From the NCBI GenBank assembly GCA_013298125.1, contig JAAFJP010000007.1, positions 1-64,000 of the forward strand: DNA of 64,000 nt, in the 5' to 3' direction. This document shows, one piece after another, positions 16,131 through 26,570 of the stretch (positions are counted from its first letter, which is position 1; the number at the start of each line of letters is the position of its first letter). The translations under genes were made by a program, and so were the position numbers. The stretch comes from Cytophagales bacterium (lineage in GTDB: Bacteria; Bacteroidota; Bacteroidia; Cytophagales; Spirosomataceae). The notes under the pieces are model-generated. The model was given only the letters and a program-made list of their open reading frames with translations. It ran no database searches and was not told the DNA's origin.

Positions 16131-17525
16131 TCAACTTACCTTCCGAGGTTTAGGTATTTCATTCCCTCTCTTGACTAACTCGTCAAATTGAAAACTTTTA
16201 TAATACTTCTGTTCTTTTGCATTAACCTTAGACATTTCGATATAACCTAATTCAATTAATCCAATTATGTCCATACGAGCTGTCTGATTTGATACGCCAT
16301 TACGATTTTCGATTTCTTTTACATTAAATACCCAATCTGGATTATCATGTAATTCCTTCAAAATTATCGCTTGTCTTGTATTCACACTAAACAGTTTCTG
16401 AAAATCAATCATTTGCCGTTTTTCTTGAATTTTCTTACTGATGTAAGTTTGCAATCCTTCAAGGGCTTGTTTGAGTGTATGTAGTTGATAATGAATAAAA
16501 TACGTTAGGTCATTATCATCTGTTTCTGTATATACCAAAGCCTTGTAATATTTATTTTTTGATTGTGCAATGATTCTGGAAATAGATAAATATTCAACTA
16601 ACCAATATCTTTTTTTCAATAAATACCAATAGAAAATCGTTCTTGCAGTTCTTCCATTTCCATCTACAAAGGGATGAATATAGGCAATCATAAAATGTAA
16701 AATACAGGCTTTTACAATAGGGTGAATAAAGCTCCCCTCTATATCTTCATTGAAAAAATCACATAATATTTTCACTAAATCCTTTAACTCTTCCGCTTGG
16801 GGTGGTGTATGTACAATTTCCCCATCAATCGAATCAACAATATTAACATCATCAGAATCTCTGAATTTTCCTTCATATTCTGGATTATCCAAAGCATTTT
16901 TAGTAATCTTACTTTGTATCTCACACAGTAATTCAGGAGTCATATTTTGAAATTTTATTTCAGATAAATATCTGATAGTCTGATAGTTATTCAAAATCAT
17001 TTGTTGTGATCTATCTTTCGGAGTATGATTTTGCCGTAACATTTCTTTGGCGACTTTACGGGTAGTGACTGCCCCCTCAATTTGACTCGAAGCAATGGCT
17101 TCTTCCATGATAGAACTGATGAGATATTGATTTTTGTCTTGGTCTGGCAAGACATTATAACCCCCAAACTGTCCTCCCAATTCTAAGTCAAATTTATGGA
17201 GTAGTTCTTGAAGATGTGGCGTGATGAAATATGAAAAATCATGCTTCCCAAATGCTATTTTTTTACCACTAAATGTTCTAAAAGATTTTAATGTGTTCCA
17301 TAATTCTTCGTGCAAAATTCCTTCGGGTACTTTCTGATATTTTACTTTATCCCAGTATAAATAATCCTTATTACATTTATCAATTAATTCTGAGATTTGG
17401 GCAAGCGAGTCATCTTCTTCTTGTACATACCCCATTTTTTGCATGATTACTCCTAATCCGCTAAATCCATCCAAAATTCCTTTTAGACCACTTCTGTTTT
17501 GCGGAGGAGTTTCTATTTTTTTCAT
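16131..17525 (-). CDS. Fic-family AMP-transferase with N-terminal self-inhibition motif
   Basis: 464 residues. The Fic active-site loop is canonical: HPFVDGNGRTAR at 284-295, with the catalytic His. The inhibitory helix motif (S/T)xxxE(G/N) occurs as SSQIEG (146-151), N-terminal to the Fic core, making this a class II, self-inhibited Fic enzyme. The N-terminus (about 80-150, with FSYFITPHLQELLHK and EEAIASSQIEG) matches the Fic_N type. A C-terminal winged-helix-like region (about 395-445: QAIILKELHDN, NGVSNQTARMDIIGLIELGY) could bind DNA. The substrate is unknown; related enzymes AMPylate themselves or proteins such as gyrase. Its promoter is nested in an 18-bp inverted repeat, suggesting autoregulation. 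Confidence 0.93.
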   Translation of the reverse strand: MKKIETPPQNRSGLKGILDGFSGLGVIMQKMGYVQEEDDSLAQISELIDKCNKDYLYWDKVKYQKVPEGILHEELWNTLKSFRTFSGKKIAFGKHDFSYFITPHLQELLHKFDLELGGQFGGYNVLPDQDKNQYLISSIMEEAIASSQIEGAVTTRKVAKEMLRQNHTPKDRSQQMILNNYQTIRYLSEIKFQNMTPELLCEIQSKITKNALDNPEYEGKFRDSDDVNIVDSIDGEIVHTPPQAEELKDLVKILCDFFNEDIEGSFIHPIVKACILHFMIAYIHPFVDGNGRTARTIFYWYLLKKRYWLVEYLSISRIIAQSKNKYYKALVYTETDDNDLTYFIHYQLHTLKQALEGLQTYISKKIQEKRQMIDFQKLFSVNTRQAIILKELHDNPDWVFNVKEIENRNGVSNQTARMDIIGLIELGYIEMSKVNAKEQKYYKSFQFDELVKRGNEIPKPRKVS

Positions 17526-17544
17526 AATATGTCCTAATTTATCA

Positions 17545-17614
17545 TAAATTGTGAAATGTTAGCAAATATACAAATATCTCCTAACATTTCACAATTTAGC
17601 ACAAATTGTGAAAT
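17545..17614. promoter_or_regulatory. Fic promoter nested in an 18-bp inverted repeat plus a third half-site
   Basis: TAAATTGTGAAATGTTAG (17545-17562) is repeated perfectly in inverse orientation at 17581-17598. Between them, on the minus strand, lies the -7 box TATATTTG (17563-17570), an exact TAnnTTTG match; a TTG inside the distal arm is placed about 21 nt upstream. The shared 12-mer AAATTGTGAAAT occurs a third time at 17603-17614. One arm would cover the -33 region and the other the transcription start, as for an autorepressed operon. Confidence 0.65.
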
Positions 17615-17634
17615 ACTTGGAAATACACAAACAA

Positions 17635-17670
17635 AAAACCCCTCTCAAAACTAAATCTGAGAGGGGTTTT
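17635..17670. terminator. Terminator after rpoC
   Basis: A 13-bp stem (17635-17647 with 17658-17670) with a GC-rich core (CCCCTCTC) flanked by A and T runs, so it can act in both directions. It sits 20 bp beyond the rpoC stop codon and ends the rpoB-to-rpoC transcript. Confidence 0.88.
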
Positions 17671-17690
17671 ATATGTCAAGCTATCTCTTA

Positions 17691-20600
17691 TTAAAAGCTA
17701 TAACGAGCTTTGCGATATGTTCCTACCTTTTCTGCCTCTTTGGCGGTTTTGGCAGCTTCTATGGCTTGCAAGTCTTCTTTTGGCGTAATTACGTAGTCTA
17801 AATACTTGCGTACACCCGTTCCCGCTGGGATTAAGTGTCCTACGATTACGTTTTCTTTCAAACCATCTAAGGTATCTGCCTTCGCACGGATTGATGCTTC
17901 TGACAATACTTTCGTAGTCTCTTGGAACGATGCCGCTGAGATGAACGAATCTGTACCCAAAGATGCTTGTGTGATACCTTGTAAGTTTGGATGTGAAACG
18001 GCTGGTTCAGCATCACGAACTGTTACGATTTTCAAGTCACGACGTTTCAATGATGAGTTTTCATCACGCAACGCACGAGCCGATACAATCATACCTACTT
18101 TCATTTTCTCTGAATCACCTGCATCCATAACCACTTTTTGGTCAGTGATTTTATCGTTTTCCTCACGGAATAAGAATCTATCAACATTTTGTCCGTTCAA
18201 GAACATCGTGTCTCCTGATTCATCAATAATCACCTTTTGCATCATCTGACGAACGATTGACTCAATGTGTTTATCGTTAATCTTCACACCTTGAAGACGA
18301 TATACATCTTGAATTTCATTTACCAAATATTCCTGTACGGCTGTTGGTCCTTTGATTGCCAAAATATCCGATGGCGTAATGGCACCATCTGAAAGTGGTA
18401 CACCTGCACGTACGAAGTCATTGTTTTGAACCAAGATGTGTTTCGACAATGGCACTAAATATTTACGTTCTGCACCGTCTTTGGCACGTACATAAATCTC
18501 ACGATTACCACGTTTGATACCTCCCAACGTAATTACACCGTCAATCTCAGAAACAACCGCTGGGTTTGAAGGATTACGAGCCTCAAATAATTCCGTTACC
18601 CGTGGAAGACCACCCGTGATGTCACGAGTTTTACCTGCCGCACGTGGAATTTTTGCCAAGATTTGTCCTGGTTTGATTTTCGCTCCGTTTTCAATTGCCA
18701 AACGAGCCGCTACTGGTACGTTATAAATTACTGGTTCGTCAGCACCTTTTACGTTGATGATGATGGCAGGGTTTTTCGTCTTATCTTTCGATTCGATGAT
18801 TACCTTCTCACGTAAACCTGTTTGCTCATCGGCTTCGTCCTTGTAAGTAACGTTTTCTTCGATAGCATCAAATTCTGCCTTACCTTCAACTTCCGAAAGG
18901 ATAACCGCATTGTAAGGGTCCCAAGCACAAATCTCTTCGCCTTTTGTTACAGTTTGTCCGTCTTTTACTCTTAAATAAGAACCGTAAGGAACGTTATTTG
19001 AGATATAAACTTGTTGTGGATTAGCTGGGTTGATGATTTGAACCTCACCCGAACGTCCCATCACAATCTCAACTGGATTACCTTCTGTATCGGTTGATGA
19101 TACCGTCTTAACCTCTTCAAACTTAATGATACCGTCGAATTTAGCTTTGATAGTAGCATCCAATGTTACGTTTTGAGCTGTACCCCCTACGTGGAATGTA
19201 CGCAACGTAAGCTGTGTACCTGGCTCACCGATTGACTGTGAGGCAATTACACCCACGGCTTCACCGATACTTACCATTCTACCCGTTGAAAGGTTACGTC
19301 CATAACATTTTGCACAAACACCATTACGAGTTTCGCAAGTCAATACCGAACGGATTTCGATTGAATCAATCGCTGTGTCATCTACGCTAAGGGCTGCCTT
19401 CTCGTTGATTTCTTCTCCTGCGGTAATTAACAATTCATTCGTAACTGGGTCATATACATCATGGATAGACACACGTCCGAGGATACGTTCTGACAATGGT
19501 TCGATGATTTCTTCGTTGTCTTTCAAAGCCGAAACTTGTAAGCCACGAAGCGTTCCACAGTCAGTTTCATTGATGATAACGTCTTGGGCAACATCATGCA
19601 AACGACGAGTCAAATAACCCGCATCGGCAGTTTTCAAGGCAGTATCGGCAAGACCCTTACGAGCACCGTGCGTTGAGATAAAGTATTCCAATACGTCAAG
19701 ACCTTCCTTAAAGTTAGAAAGAATTGGGTTTTCGATGATTTCACCTACCGAACCTTGTAAGTTCTTTTGAGGTTTCGCCATCAAACCACGCATACCACCT
19801 AATTGACGAATTTGCTCACGTGAACCACGGGCTCCTGAGTGCATCATCATGTAGATTGCGTTGAATCCTTGCTTATCTTCTTCCATTTGATTCATCAAGG
19901 TATCAGTAATTTTCTTATTTACTGATGTCCAGATGTCAATAACAGCGTTGTAACGCTCATTATCGGTAATTAAACCCATCAAATAGTTTTCTGTAACGGC
20001 TGCCACGTCAGCTTTCGCTTTGGTTACTAATTCCGCTTTTTCAGTAGGAACGATAATATCGCCAAGTCCCATCGAAAGACCTCCTTTGAATGCCATTTGG
20101 AAACCTAATTCCTTAATATCATCCAAGAATTTAGCGGTACGTGCTACACCTGAAATTTTATAAACCTGAGAGATAATTTGTTGTAATTTCTTTTTGGTCA
20201 AAAGTTCGTTGATATAACCAACTTCTTCTGGCACGCAAAGATTGAACAAAATACGTCCTGCAACGGTCTCAACCATTTCTGATTTCAACGTTCCATCTTC
20301 CTGACGAACATTTGCTTTTACAGTGATATTAGCGTGTTTCGACACTGCACCTTCGTTCATACCGATAACAACCTCCTCAAAACCATAAAACTTCATACCC
20401 TCGCCTTTCACTTCATATTCTGGCGTGTTTCTACGTCCTTTCGTTACGTAGTACAAACCAAGAACCATATCCTGCGAAGGCACCGTAATTGGAGCTCCGT
20501 TGGCTGGGTTCAAAATATTGTGTGAACCTAACATCAAAAGAGACGCTTCTAAGATTGCTTCTTGTCCCAGTGGTACGTGAACCGCCATCTGGTCACCGTC

Positions 20601-22025
20601 AAAGTCGGCGTTGAAGGCTGTACAAGTCAATGGGTGCAATTGGATAGCTTTTCCTTCAATCAATTTTGGTTGGAAAGCCTGAATACCCAAACGGTGAAGC
20701 GTTGGAGCACGGTTTAGAAGAACAGGGTGTCCTTTCATTACGTTTTCCAAAATATCCCACACCACAGGGTCTTTTCTATCAACAATTTTCTTGGCAGATT
20801 TCACCGTTTTCACGATTCCACGCTCAATTAACTTCCTGATAACGAATGGTTTAAATAATTCAGCCGCCATGTCTTTTGGCAAACCGCATTCGTGCAATTT
20901 CAACTCTGGACCAACCACGATTACAGAACGACCTGAATAATCGACACGTTTACCCAATAAGTTTTGACGGAAACGACCTTGCTTTCCTTTCAACATATCT
21001 GAAAGTGATTTCAAGGCACGGTTACCTTCCGAACGTACAGCATTTACTTTACGTGAGTTATCGAATAAAGAATCGACAGCTTCTTGCAACATACGTTTTT
21101 CGTTACGTAAAATTACTTCGGGAGCTTTGATTTCGATAAGACGCTTCAAACGGTTATTACGGATAATTACACGACGGTATAAGTCGTTCAAATCCGAAGT
21201 CGCAAAACGACCACCATCCAAAGGCACAAGTGGACGTAATTCTGGTGGAATTACTGGTACCATCTTGATAATCATCCACTCAGGACGGTTTTCAATGCGA
21301 GTACCTGCCTCACGGAATGCTTCAACAACCTTCAAACGTTTCAAGGCTTCTGCCTTACGTTGTTGTGAAGTATCGTTTGCTGCCGAGTGACGTAAATCAT
21401 AAGATAAATTATCTAATTCAGTACGTTCCAACAACATATTCAAAGCATCAGCACCCATCTTAGCGATGAATTTCTGAGGGTCTTCGTCTGGCAATAATTG
21501 GTTCTCACGAGGCAATTTATCCACGATGTCCAAATATTCATCTTCCGTTAAGAAGTCCATTTTGTTCACCCCGTCTTCTGCCTTGATACCCGCCTGCACT
21601 ACTACGTATCTTTCGTAATAGATAACTTGGTCGAGTTTTTTCGTAGAAAGTCCCAACAAATAACCAATCTTGTTAGGCAAACTACGGAAGTACCAAATGT
21701 GGGCAACAGGCACAACGAGTTCGATGTGTCCCATACGCTCACGACGTACTTTTTTCTCGGTAACCTCAACACCGCAACGGTCGCAGATGATACCTTTATA
21801 GCGAATACGCTTGTATTTGCCACAGTGACATTCCCAGTCTTTGGTTGGTCCGAAAATTCTCTCACAGAACAAACCGCCCATTTCAGGCTTGTAAGTACGA
21901 TAATTGATAGTTTCGGGTTGAGTTACCTCTCCATGTGAGCCTTCAAGGATAGACTCTGGCGAAGCCAACGAAATAGTGACCTTCTGGAATTCACTATTTA
22001 ACTTTCTATTTTTTTTGAATGACAT
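17691..22025 (-). CDS. rpoC: DNA-directed RNA polymerase subunit beta'
   Basis: 1444 residues, the usual size for Bacteroidota beta'. The N-terminal zinc site is [20 protein letters not shown] (near 70-90). The catalytic Mg-binding loop NADFDGDQ is at about 471-478. The second zinc site, with [13 protein letters not shown], is at about 895-908. The trigger-loop/bridge-helix region ([20 protein letters not shown]) is intact. It forms the active centre with beta. Unusually the gene upstream is not rpoB but a membrane protein 21 bp away. No space remains for an obvious promoter in that gap, so transcription must come from the upstream genes or from a promoter inside them. Confidence 0.99.
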   Translation of the reverse strand: MSFKKNRKLNSEFQKVTISLASPESILEGSHGEVTQPETINYRTYKPEMGGLFCERIFGPTKDWECHCGKYKRIRYKGIICDRCGVEVTEKKVRRERMGHIELVVPVAHIWYFRSLPNKIGYLLGLSTKKLDQVIYYERYVVVQAGIKAEDGVNKMDFLTEDEYLDIVDKLPRENQLLPDEDPQKFIAKMGADALNMLLERTELDNLSYDLRHSAANDTSQQRKAEALKRLKVVEAFREAGTRIENRPEWMIIKMVPVIPPELRPLVPLDGGRFATSDLNDLYRRVIIRNNRLKRLIEIKAPEVILRNEKRMLQEAVDSLFDNSRKVNAVRSEGNRALKSLSDMLKGKQGRFRQNLLGKRVDYSGRSVIVVGPELKLHECGLPKDMAAELFKPFVIRKLIERGIVKTVKSAKKIVDRKDPVVWDILENVMKGHPVLLNRAPTLHRLGIQAFQPKLIEGKAIQLHPLTCTAFNADFDGDQMAVHVPLGQEAILEASLLMLGSHNILNPANGAPITVPSQDMVLGLYYVTKGRRNTPEYEVKGEGMKFYGFEEVVIGMNEGAVSKHANITVKANVRQEDGTLKSEMVETVAGRILFNLCVPEEVGYINELLTKKKLQQIISQVYKISGVARTAKFLDDIKELGFQMAFKGGLSMGLGDIIVPTEKAELVTKAKADVAAVTENYLMGLITDNERYNAVIDIWTSVNKKITDTLMNQMEEDKQGFNAIYMMMHSGARGSREQIRQLGGMRGLMAKPQKNLQGSVGEIIENPILSNFKEGLDVLEYFISTHGARKGLADTALKTADAGYLTRRLHDVAQDVIINETDCGTLRGLQVSALKDNEEIIEPLSERILGRVSIHDVYDPVTNELLITAGEEINEKAALSVDDTAIDSIEIRSVLTCETRNGVCAKCYGRNLSTGRMVSIGEAVGVIASQSIGEPGTQLTLRTFHVGGTAQNVTLDATIKAKFDGIIKFEEVKTVSSTDTEGNPVEIVMGRSGEVQIINPANPQQVYISNNVPYGSYLRVKDGQTVTKGEEICAWDPYNAVILSEVEGKAEFDAIEENVTYKDEADEQTGLREKVIIESKDKTKNPAIIINVKGADEPVIYNVPVAARLAIENGAKIKPGQILAKIPRAAGKTRDITGGLPRVTELFEARNPSNPAVVSEIDGVITLGGIKRGNREIYVRAKDGAERKYLVPLSKHILVQNNDFVRAGVPLSDGAITPSDILAIKGPTAVQEYLVNEIQDVYRLQGVKINDKHIESIVRQMMQKVIIDESGDTMFLNGQNVDRFLFREENDKITDQKVVMDAGDSEKMKVGMIVSARALRDENSSLKRRDLKIVTVRDAEPAVSHPNLQGITQASLGTDSFISAASFQETTKVLSEASIRAKADTLDGLKENVIVGHLIPAGTGVRKYLDYVITPKEDLQAIEAAKTAKEAEKVGTYRKARYSF

Positions 22026-22046
22026 ATCTTATTGATTAATTGCGTC

Positions 22047-23705
22047 CTAAATTTGAATTACTTTATCCGTTTTGAAATACTGGATATTTTTATTTTGATA
22101 TAAACATAAGTACAGTTGATAAGTACCTTGCGTCAATAAACCATTTTCAATATTCGCAGATACTTCATTATTGGATTTTCTCCAAAATTTAATGCTTCTA
22201 TATGTTTTCTTTGTTGGGAAAAAATAGGTTTTTTTATCTGATTTCAAGACAAAATATATACCATTCATTCCCAGATGACTTATTGACATCTCTTCAAAAC
22301 TTTTATCAACAACGGAAGTGTATCCATTTCCATTATTTTTAACTGTTTGATTGATTCTCAATTCGCCGTTCAAACTACCTTTCCAAGCTGTTTCCCATTT
22401 TTGATGTAAATCAATACTTGGGAATGAAAATGCTCCTAAATCTTTTAAATCTTTATCTAAGGCATTTTGCACATTTTGAAATTGACTATCTGTGTTCAGT
22501 ATCGGATTTAGATAATGATTTGCTCTATCGGTTACTACATCTTTGGTTCTTTCTGACATTAGAAAGTTGTACTTTAAAAATCCAATCGAAAACATTAATA
22601 CTGAGCCAATTAAGATGACTCGTCTTGTTACGAATGAAAATGAATTAATAAAATAACAAAAAATCAAAGCTACCACTAAGGACGAATAATATCGGTGATT
22701 TGATACAAACGAATTTACTTCAGGTGTTGCCCTTGACCTACCAATGGTTATGACTAAAAGAATACAAACTAAAAACAGCAATACAAAAAACGTAAAAGAC
22801 TCATGTTTTGAAGCCAAGTTTTTAATCACTTTTGGTAATAATTGAATCATTACTATTAAAGTGGTAATGGCAGTAAAAAAGCCTACAATTGCGATAAAAA
22901 CTAACTTCCAAGTGGTCTCGTCGTGTAATGTAATATCTGCCCAAGCTCCATTCAAATACAGATAACCTAATGTAATGTTCCAAATATTTGCTCCGAATGA
23001 AATAAGCCCTGTTTCTGAAATATTCTGTGACTTATAGTTGGTAAAATATCCTACAACTAATATGCCCGTATAAATAAGCCAATACAGTGTTTCTTTTTTT
23101 CTTCTTGAAATCACTAACAATCCTAATCCAATAAACAACGACATCAATCCACTTCCGAATGAAAAAACTGACATAAAAGCCATTACGTAAGCCCAAAGTG
23201 TCATTTTTCTTGTATTTTCATTCAGAAAAAATATCGTTGCTATTCCATAAAACAATGCACATAAATATTGAGATGATGGGCAAGCCCAGGTCATAATTAT
23301 ATATGCTTGAAACGGGAAAAGAAGGTAAAATATGGGTAACAGTTTTTGCCAGTCATATACCTTTCGGTAAGTATAAAAGACTAAAAATGCGATTCCATAC
23401 ATTGACAGATTTCCGTAGTAGATGTAGTACGTAAAGTTTATTTTATCAAAAGCAAAATATTGCAATAAACTAAACGTGGCTAAAACAGGAAATCTGTACT
23501 CATTTTGTTGTGAAAACATGGCTTGAAAAAACTGCGAAACTGAACTCGCTTTCAAGCTATCTACAAACGGCAATACAATTTGAGTGTAATCGTCTAAGAT
23601 AAATAAATTATTACTGTGATAAATAATAAATCCAGTATAAATCAGTAAAGGAATTATTGCTAAAATTATGTTAGTAAGCAACTTATTATTTTTGAACATT
23701 ACCAA
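22047..23705 (-). CDS. Large polytopic membrane protein, GT-C glycosyltransferase-like, between rpoB and rpoC
   Basis: 552 residues. About ten transmembrane segments fill roughly residues 10-375, followed by a C-terminal soluble region (about 375-552). The first loop after TM1 carries an acidic pair (LFILDDYTQ, near 33-41), the hallmark position of metal-binding Asp residues in GT-C glycosyltransferases that use polyprenyl-linked sugars. The rest of the family signature cannot be seen, so function stays tentative. The start at 23705 abuts the stop of the upstream membrane protein; an ATG at 23699 is also possible. It is 21 bp upstream of rpoC on the same strand. Confidence 0.75.
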   Translation of the reverse strand: MVMFKNNKLLTNIILAIIPLLIYTGFIIYHSNNLFILDDYTQIVLPFVDSLKASSVSQFFQAMFSQQNEYRFPVLATFSLLQYFAFDKINFTYYIYYGNLSMYGIAFLVFYTYRKVYDWQKLLPIFYLLFPFQAYIIMTWACPSSQYLCALFYGIATIFFLNENTRKMTLWAYVMAFMSVFSFGSGLMSLFIGLGLLVISRRKKETLYWLIYTGILVVGYFTNYKSQNISETGLISFGANIWNITLGYLYLNGAWADITLHDETTWKLVFIAIVGFFTAITTLIVMIQLLPKVIKNLASKHESFTFFVLLFLVCILLVITIGRSRATPEVNSFVSNHRYYSSLVVALIFCYFINSFSFVTRRVILIGSVLMFSIGFLKYNFLMSERTKDVVTDRANHYLNPILNTDSQFQNVQNALDKDLKDLGAFSFPSIDLHQKWETAWKGSLNGELRINQTVKNNGNGYTSVVDKSFEEMSISHLGMNGIYFVLKSDKKTYFFPTKKTYRSIKFWRKSNNEVSANIENGLLTQGTYQLYLCLYQNKNIQYFKTDKVIQI

Positions 23706-25706
23706 TTAAAATATTACTTCTTTAACTTCTACCGTACAATTTGAGTCAAATCCCCAAGGATAAGGTGTTTCAAATTTTATGGATTTTATGGATACATTAT
23801 TTTTCCCATTTGTATTAAAAAATGTGAAGGCTTCCAAATTATTTCTAACTCTTTTGTTGGCAATCACACCGCCTTTTAATACGCTTGGTACAACTCTAAA
23901 TCGTTCTTTCTGACCATCTGAATACGTGAAGTTGGCGTACAAATAAGGTGGTTGAAAAGCTATTCGTAGTAATTTGCCCATTAAACTATATTCAACGTTC
24001 CATTTGACAAACAGGATATTACTGGTTGAGGGTAAATCCATGGTCTCGAATGTCTTAATCGTTTTTGAGCTAATTGCTTTTTCCGTAAATGATGTTGTCT
24101 GGACTTTTCTTTTCTCCATTACGAGTAAAGAATCAACTGACTTTTCATCCTGTTTTACGTAAAGCGAATCTTTAACGTCATAACCTTTCAATATACTTAA
24201 CTTCGTCTGCCCTTCGTCCCAAAAGAAATATTGTTCTCTGTAAGGTAGCTCTTGATATAATAAGTAATCAGGAGCTGTTGGAGACTGATATTTCTGTGCA
24301 TTCAAACTATCCAAATAACCCGAATAGGCTTGATAGGTCTGAATGATTGGTCTTGGGTTATAGTTGAGTTGATTGATTGCCAAATAGGATATTTCCCAAG
24401 GTAATATATCAACTGAACCTTTTTTCAAGTATTCTTTTGCGTAAGCGGGTAATGCTCTTTTGTTCTTTTCGTCCTGACTAAAATCTATTTTTTCTTTTTC
24501 AAATGAATTAGTAAAAAACTTCATTACGGGCGAAGAACCCACAAAAGTCATAATCCCATCACTGACTGATTTTTTGTTTCTCCAATTCTTCAAATCACTT
24601 TTTGATTTTGGGAATACTGAAAAAAGATAGCCTTTAACAGTATGGTCTGACCAATACCAATGCAATGTATTTCTGAACAAAAAGCTACAAAGGATTACTA
24701 CGATGATTCTGAGTTTCAGTTTTGCTGAACTTTCAAATAAAAGTAACAAAGCCATTGCGGCTGGGAAAAACAGGAAAAAGCCGTACAGGTTGAATGATGA
24801 CATCGATGCAAATGCTTGCTTGTAACTCAAAAACAGAGCTATGGCAATCAAAAAAATCACATATAGCTTATCTGAAAGGTTATTGAGTTTAGGTGCGGTT
24901 TGTTGCAAATATTCCCAAATAGTCCATAAAAATAAAGCTACCAAAATCATCAATGCTGATGCTACCCAAACGATTCTCTCTCCTTGTATATCAGTCATGG
25001 TTGCCTGTGCATCAATATATCCGTCAATTAATTTTACCCCTGAAACCAAGTATATCATTAAGTCGGTGTGTAATATTTGTGCGAGGGCAAACAACAAAAC
25101 GACAGTCAATGCTAACAATCCTATGCTTAGTCGAACTGAGAGATAATGCTTAGTGGCAAAGAACACTAATGAACCAAACCAAATGATAAGCATTATCAAA
25201 CTCAAATTCAATTTAACAAAAAATGCAATTATCGTAATCACTGAAACTACTACCAGCGAATAGGCTTTTTTCTCTTTTAAGAAGAGATACAAGAAACCTA
25301 TTTGCAACATCAATAGTGAAAAAGAAACATCACTAATGAATCTGTAAGGAAAAAACAACAAACCTACCAAGAGTAAAGGGATTAGCTTTGACTCGAATCC
25401 TTTTATTATTTTGACTATCAATACGATAAAACCTACTTGTACTAATAGATAAAACAAAAAAGTGATTAGCTGATAATTTATTCCTTCTGGGAGATAGCCA
25501 GTATTCAAAAAACCTAACGAACCGTATGTAAAAATAAAATCTTGTCCAAAATGTAAATTTTGTTCAACTGCCATTTTCAAGGCAATCGCCCAAGACGAAT
25601 CAAGACCTATTGTATATACTTGACTTCTCTGAAAAGCTGGCATTAGCATAAAAACCATCCAAATCCACGCTGCCCAAGTAAGTCTTTTTTTTAGGGTTTG
25701 ATTCAT
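23706..25706 (-). CDS. Large polytopic membrane protein of unknown function, between rpoB and rpoC
   Basis: 666 residues. About 11-12 transmembrane segments occupy residues 10-360, with a soluble C-terminal domain (about 370-666) probably on the periplasmic side. The first large loop holds GLDSSWAIALKMA and GQDFIFTYGSLGFLNTG, a pattern I associate with uncharacterised GT-C-like membrane proteins (D-x-S-W followed by F-x-Y-G-x-L-G-F). Its ATG overlaps the stop of the upstream toxin gene by 4 bp, and it directly abuts the second membrane protein. The pair may work together in envelope glycan or glycoprotein assembly; that is inference. Confidence 0.72.
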   Translation of the reverse strand: MNQTLKKRLTWAAWIWMVFMLMPAFQRSQVYTIGLDSSWAIALKMAVEQNLHFGQDFIFTYGSLGFLNTGYLPEGINYQLITFLFYLLVQVGFIVLIVKIIKGFESKLIPLLLVGLLFFPYRFISDVSFSLLMLQIGFLYLFLKEKKAYSLVVVSVITIIAFFVKLNLSLIMLIIWFGSLVFFATKHYLSVRLSIGLLALTVVLLFALAQILHTDLMIYLVSGVKLIDGYIDAQATMTDIQGERIVWVASALMILVALFLWTIWEYLQQTAPKLNNLSDKLYVIFLIAIALFLSYKQAFASMSSFNLYGFFLFFPAAMALLLLFESSAKLKLRIIVVILCSFLFRNTLHWYWSDHTVKGYLFSVFPKSKSDLKNWRNKKSVSDGIMTFVGSSPVMKFFTNSFEKEKIDFSQDEKNKRALPAYAKEYLKKGSVDILPWEISYLAINQLNYNPRPIIQTYQAYSGYLDSLNAQKYQSPTAPDYLLYQELPYREQYFFWDEGQTKLSILKGYDVKDSLYVKQDEKSVDSLLVMEKRKVQTTSFTEKAISSKTIKTFETMDLPSTSNILFVKWNVEYSLMGKLLRIAFQPPYLYANFTYSDGQKERFRVVPSVLKGGVIANKRVRNNLEAFTFFNTNGKNNVSIKSIKFETPYPWGFDSNCTVEVKEVIF

Positions 25707-25999
25707 AACATTTTGTCTGGATGTTGATGGGTATCAAAAACAGAAACAATTTCTATTTTATCGTCAATAACTTGATAGTATAGTTTACAATGTTCTTCTA
25801 CTAAATAGCGAACACCCAAATCTTCAACTTTTTCACCAAGTTCTAATGTTCCCATCAACGGAAATTTACCAAGCGATACTGACCTATCTAATAAAGCATC
25901 TTTAATTTTATCTGCATAATTTTTAGAATATGCTTTCTTATAAAACCTATTTAACTCTCTTAACCTTTTACTTGCCTTTTTTGTCCAAACTACTTTCAT
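25703..25999 (-). CDS. RelE/ParE-family toxin (second pair)
   Basis: The frame extends back to a TTG at 26005, but the ATG at 25999 is preferred: it overlaps the antitoxin stop as TAATG and gives the start MKVVWTKKASKRLREL, like its paralogue. 98 residues with the ParE/RelE fold pattern: a long helical N-terminal half (LRELNRFYKKAYSKNYADKI), then RYLVEEHCKLYYQVIDDKIE and VFDTHQHPDKM. ParE-type toxins poison gyrase and RelE-type ones cleave mRNA; which applies here cannot be read from the sequence. The stop overlaps the start of the following membrane-protein gene, so this toxin is translationally linked inside an RNA polymerase operon. Confidence 0.85.
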   Translation of the reverse strand: MKVVWTKKASKRLRELNRFYKKAYSKNYADKIKDALLDRSVSLGKFPLMGTLELGEKVEDLGVRYLVEEHCKLYYQVIDDKIEIVSVFDTHQHPDKML

Positions 26000-26238
26000 T
26001 ACCAAGTTCTTGATTCTTTAATTAAGTCTTCTACACTAATTGTACGACCTTCTTTTGCATCATTAATTCCTTCCAATAACTCTTTTCGAAGTTCATCAGG
26101 AGTCATTGAATACCCTTGGCTTATGTCCATATCTTTTTCTTTCAACTCAGCCAATCGCTGCCATACCCAATCTTTTTGAGTATTAATTAGCCATTGTAAA
26201 AGCATTAGACGGTCTGGTTGTGCTTGAATATTTGTCAT
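25999..26238 (-). CDS. Antitoxin partner (second pair)
   Basis: 79 residues, acidic, starting MTNIQAQPDRLMLLQW. The C-terminal part MTPDELRKELLEGINDAKEG and TISVEDLIKESRTW resembles the tail of the first antitoxin (GITVEEFEKIAAKW), so the two are likely paralogues. No clear ribbon-helix-helix or other DNA-binding N-terminus is seen, which is unusual for an autoregulated type II antitoxin. It starts 20 bp after the first toxin's stop and overlaps its own toxin start by 1 nt. Confidence 0.78.
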   Translation of the reverse strand: MTNIQAQPDRLMLLQWLINTQKDWVWQRLAELKEKDMDISQGYSMTPDELRKELLEGINDAKEGRTISVEDLIKESRTW

Positions 26239-26258
26239 AACCTTGTAATTTTTAAAGA

Positions 26259-26570
26259 TTAAACCTTCATTTTATCAGGACTTTGGCGATTATCAAATAC
26301 TCCAAGAATATTTACTTCTGTTTCAGAAACTATGTAAAGCACTTTATAATTTTCTTCCACTAAAAAATACCGATAAGCTCTTTTTGATAGTTTTGGGTTT
26401 TCTTCAATCTGACCCATTTCTGGATGTTTTGATAAATACTTTGAACTATCTAAAATCTTCTTTTTTAATTCTTTTGCAAACTTTAAAGAATCCTTATCGA
26501 CATAATAATCATAAATATCTCGAAGGTCTTGCATCGCCAATGTTTGCCATACAACTTTCATTTTTACCAT
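26259..26570 (-). CDS. RelE/ParE-family toxin (first pair)
   Basis: 103 residues from the ATG at 26570, which overlaps the antitoxin stop by 7 nt; an ATG at 26561 (MKVVWQTL) would match the start of the paralogue. ParE/RelE pattern: LRDIYDYYVDKDSLKFAKEL, then HPEMGQ, RYFLVEENYKVLYIV and the closing strand GVFDNRQSPDKMKV. The last third is clearly similar to the second toxin, pointing to tandem duplication followed by divergence. It is codirectional with rpoB. Confidence 0.87.
   Translation of the reverse strand: MVKMKVVWQTLAMQDLRDIYDYYVDKDSLKFAKELKKKILDSSKYLSKHPEMGQIEENPKLSKRAYRYFLVEENYKVLYIVSETEVNILGVFDNRQSPDKMKV

Noticed and set aside
15982-16191. A 69-codon + strand frame between the ECF sigma and Fic genes
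   Set aside because: It passes through a terminator-like hairpin and the GC-rich island, then into the antisense of the Fic gene, and shows no protein-like pattern.
17806-21938. Several long + strand frames opposite rpoC
   Set aside because: They are antisense shadows of a fully conserved rpoC and lack recognisable domains.
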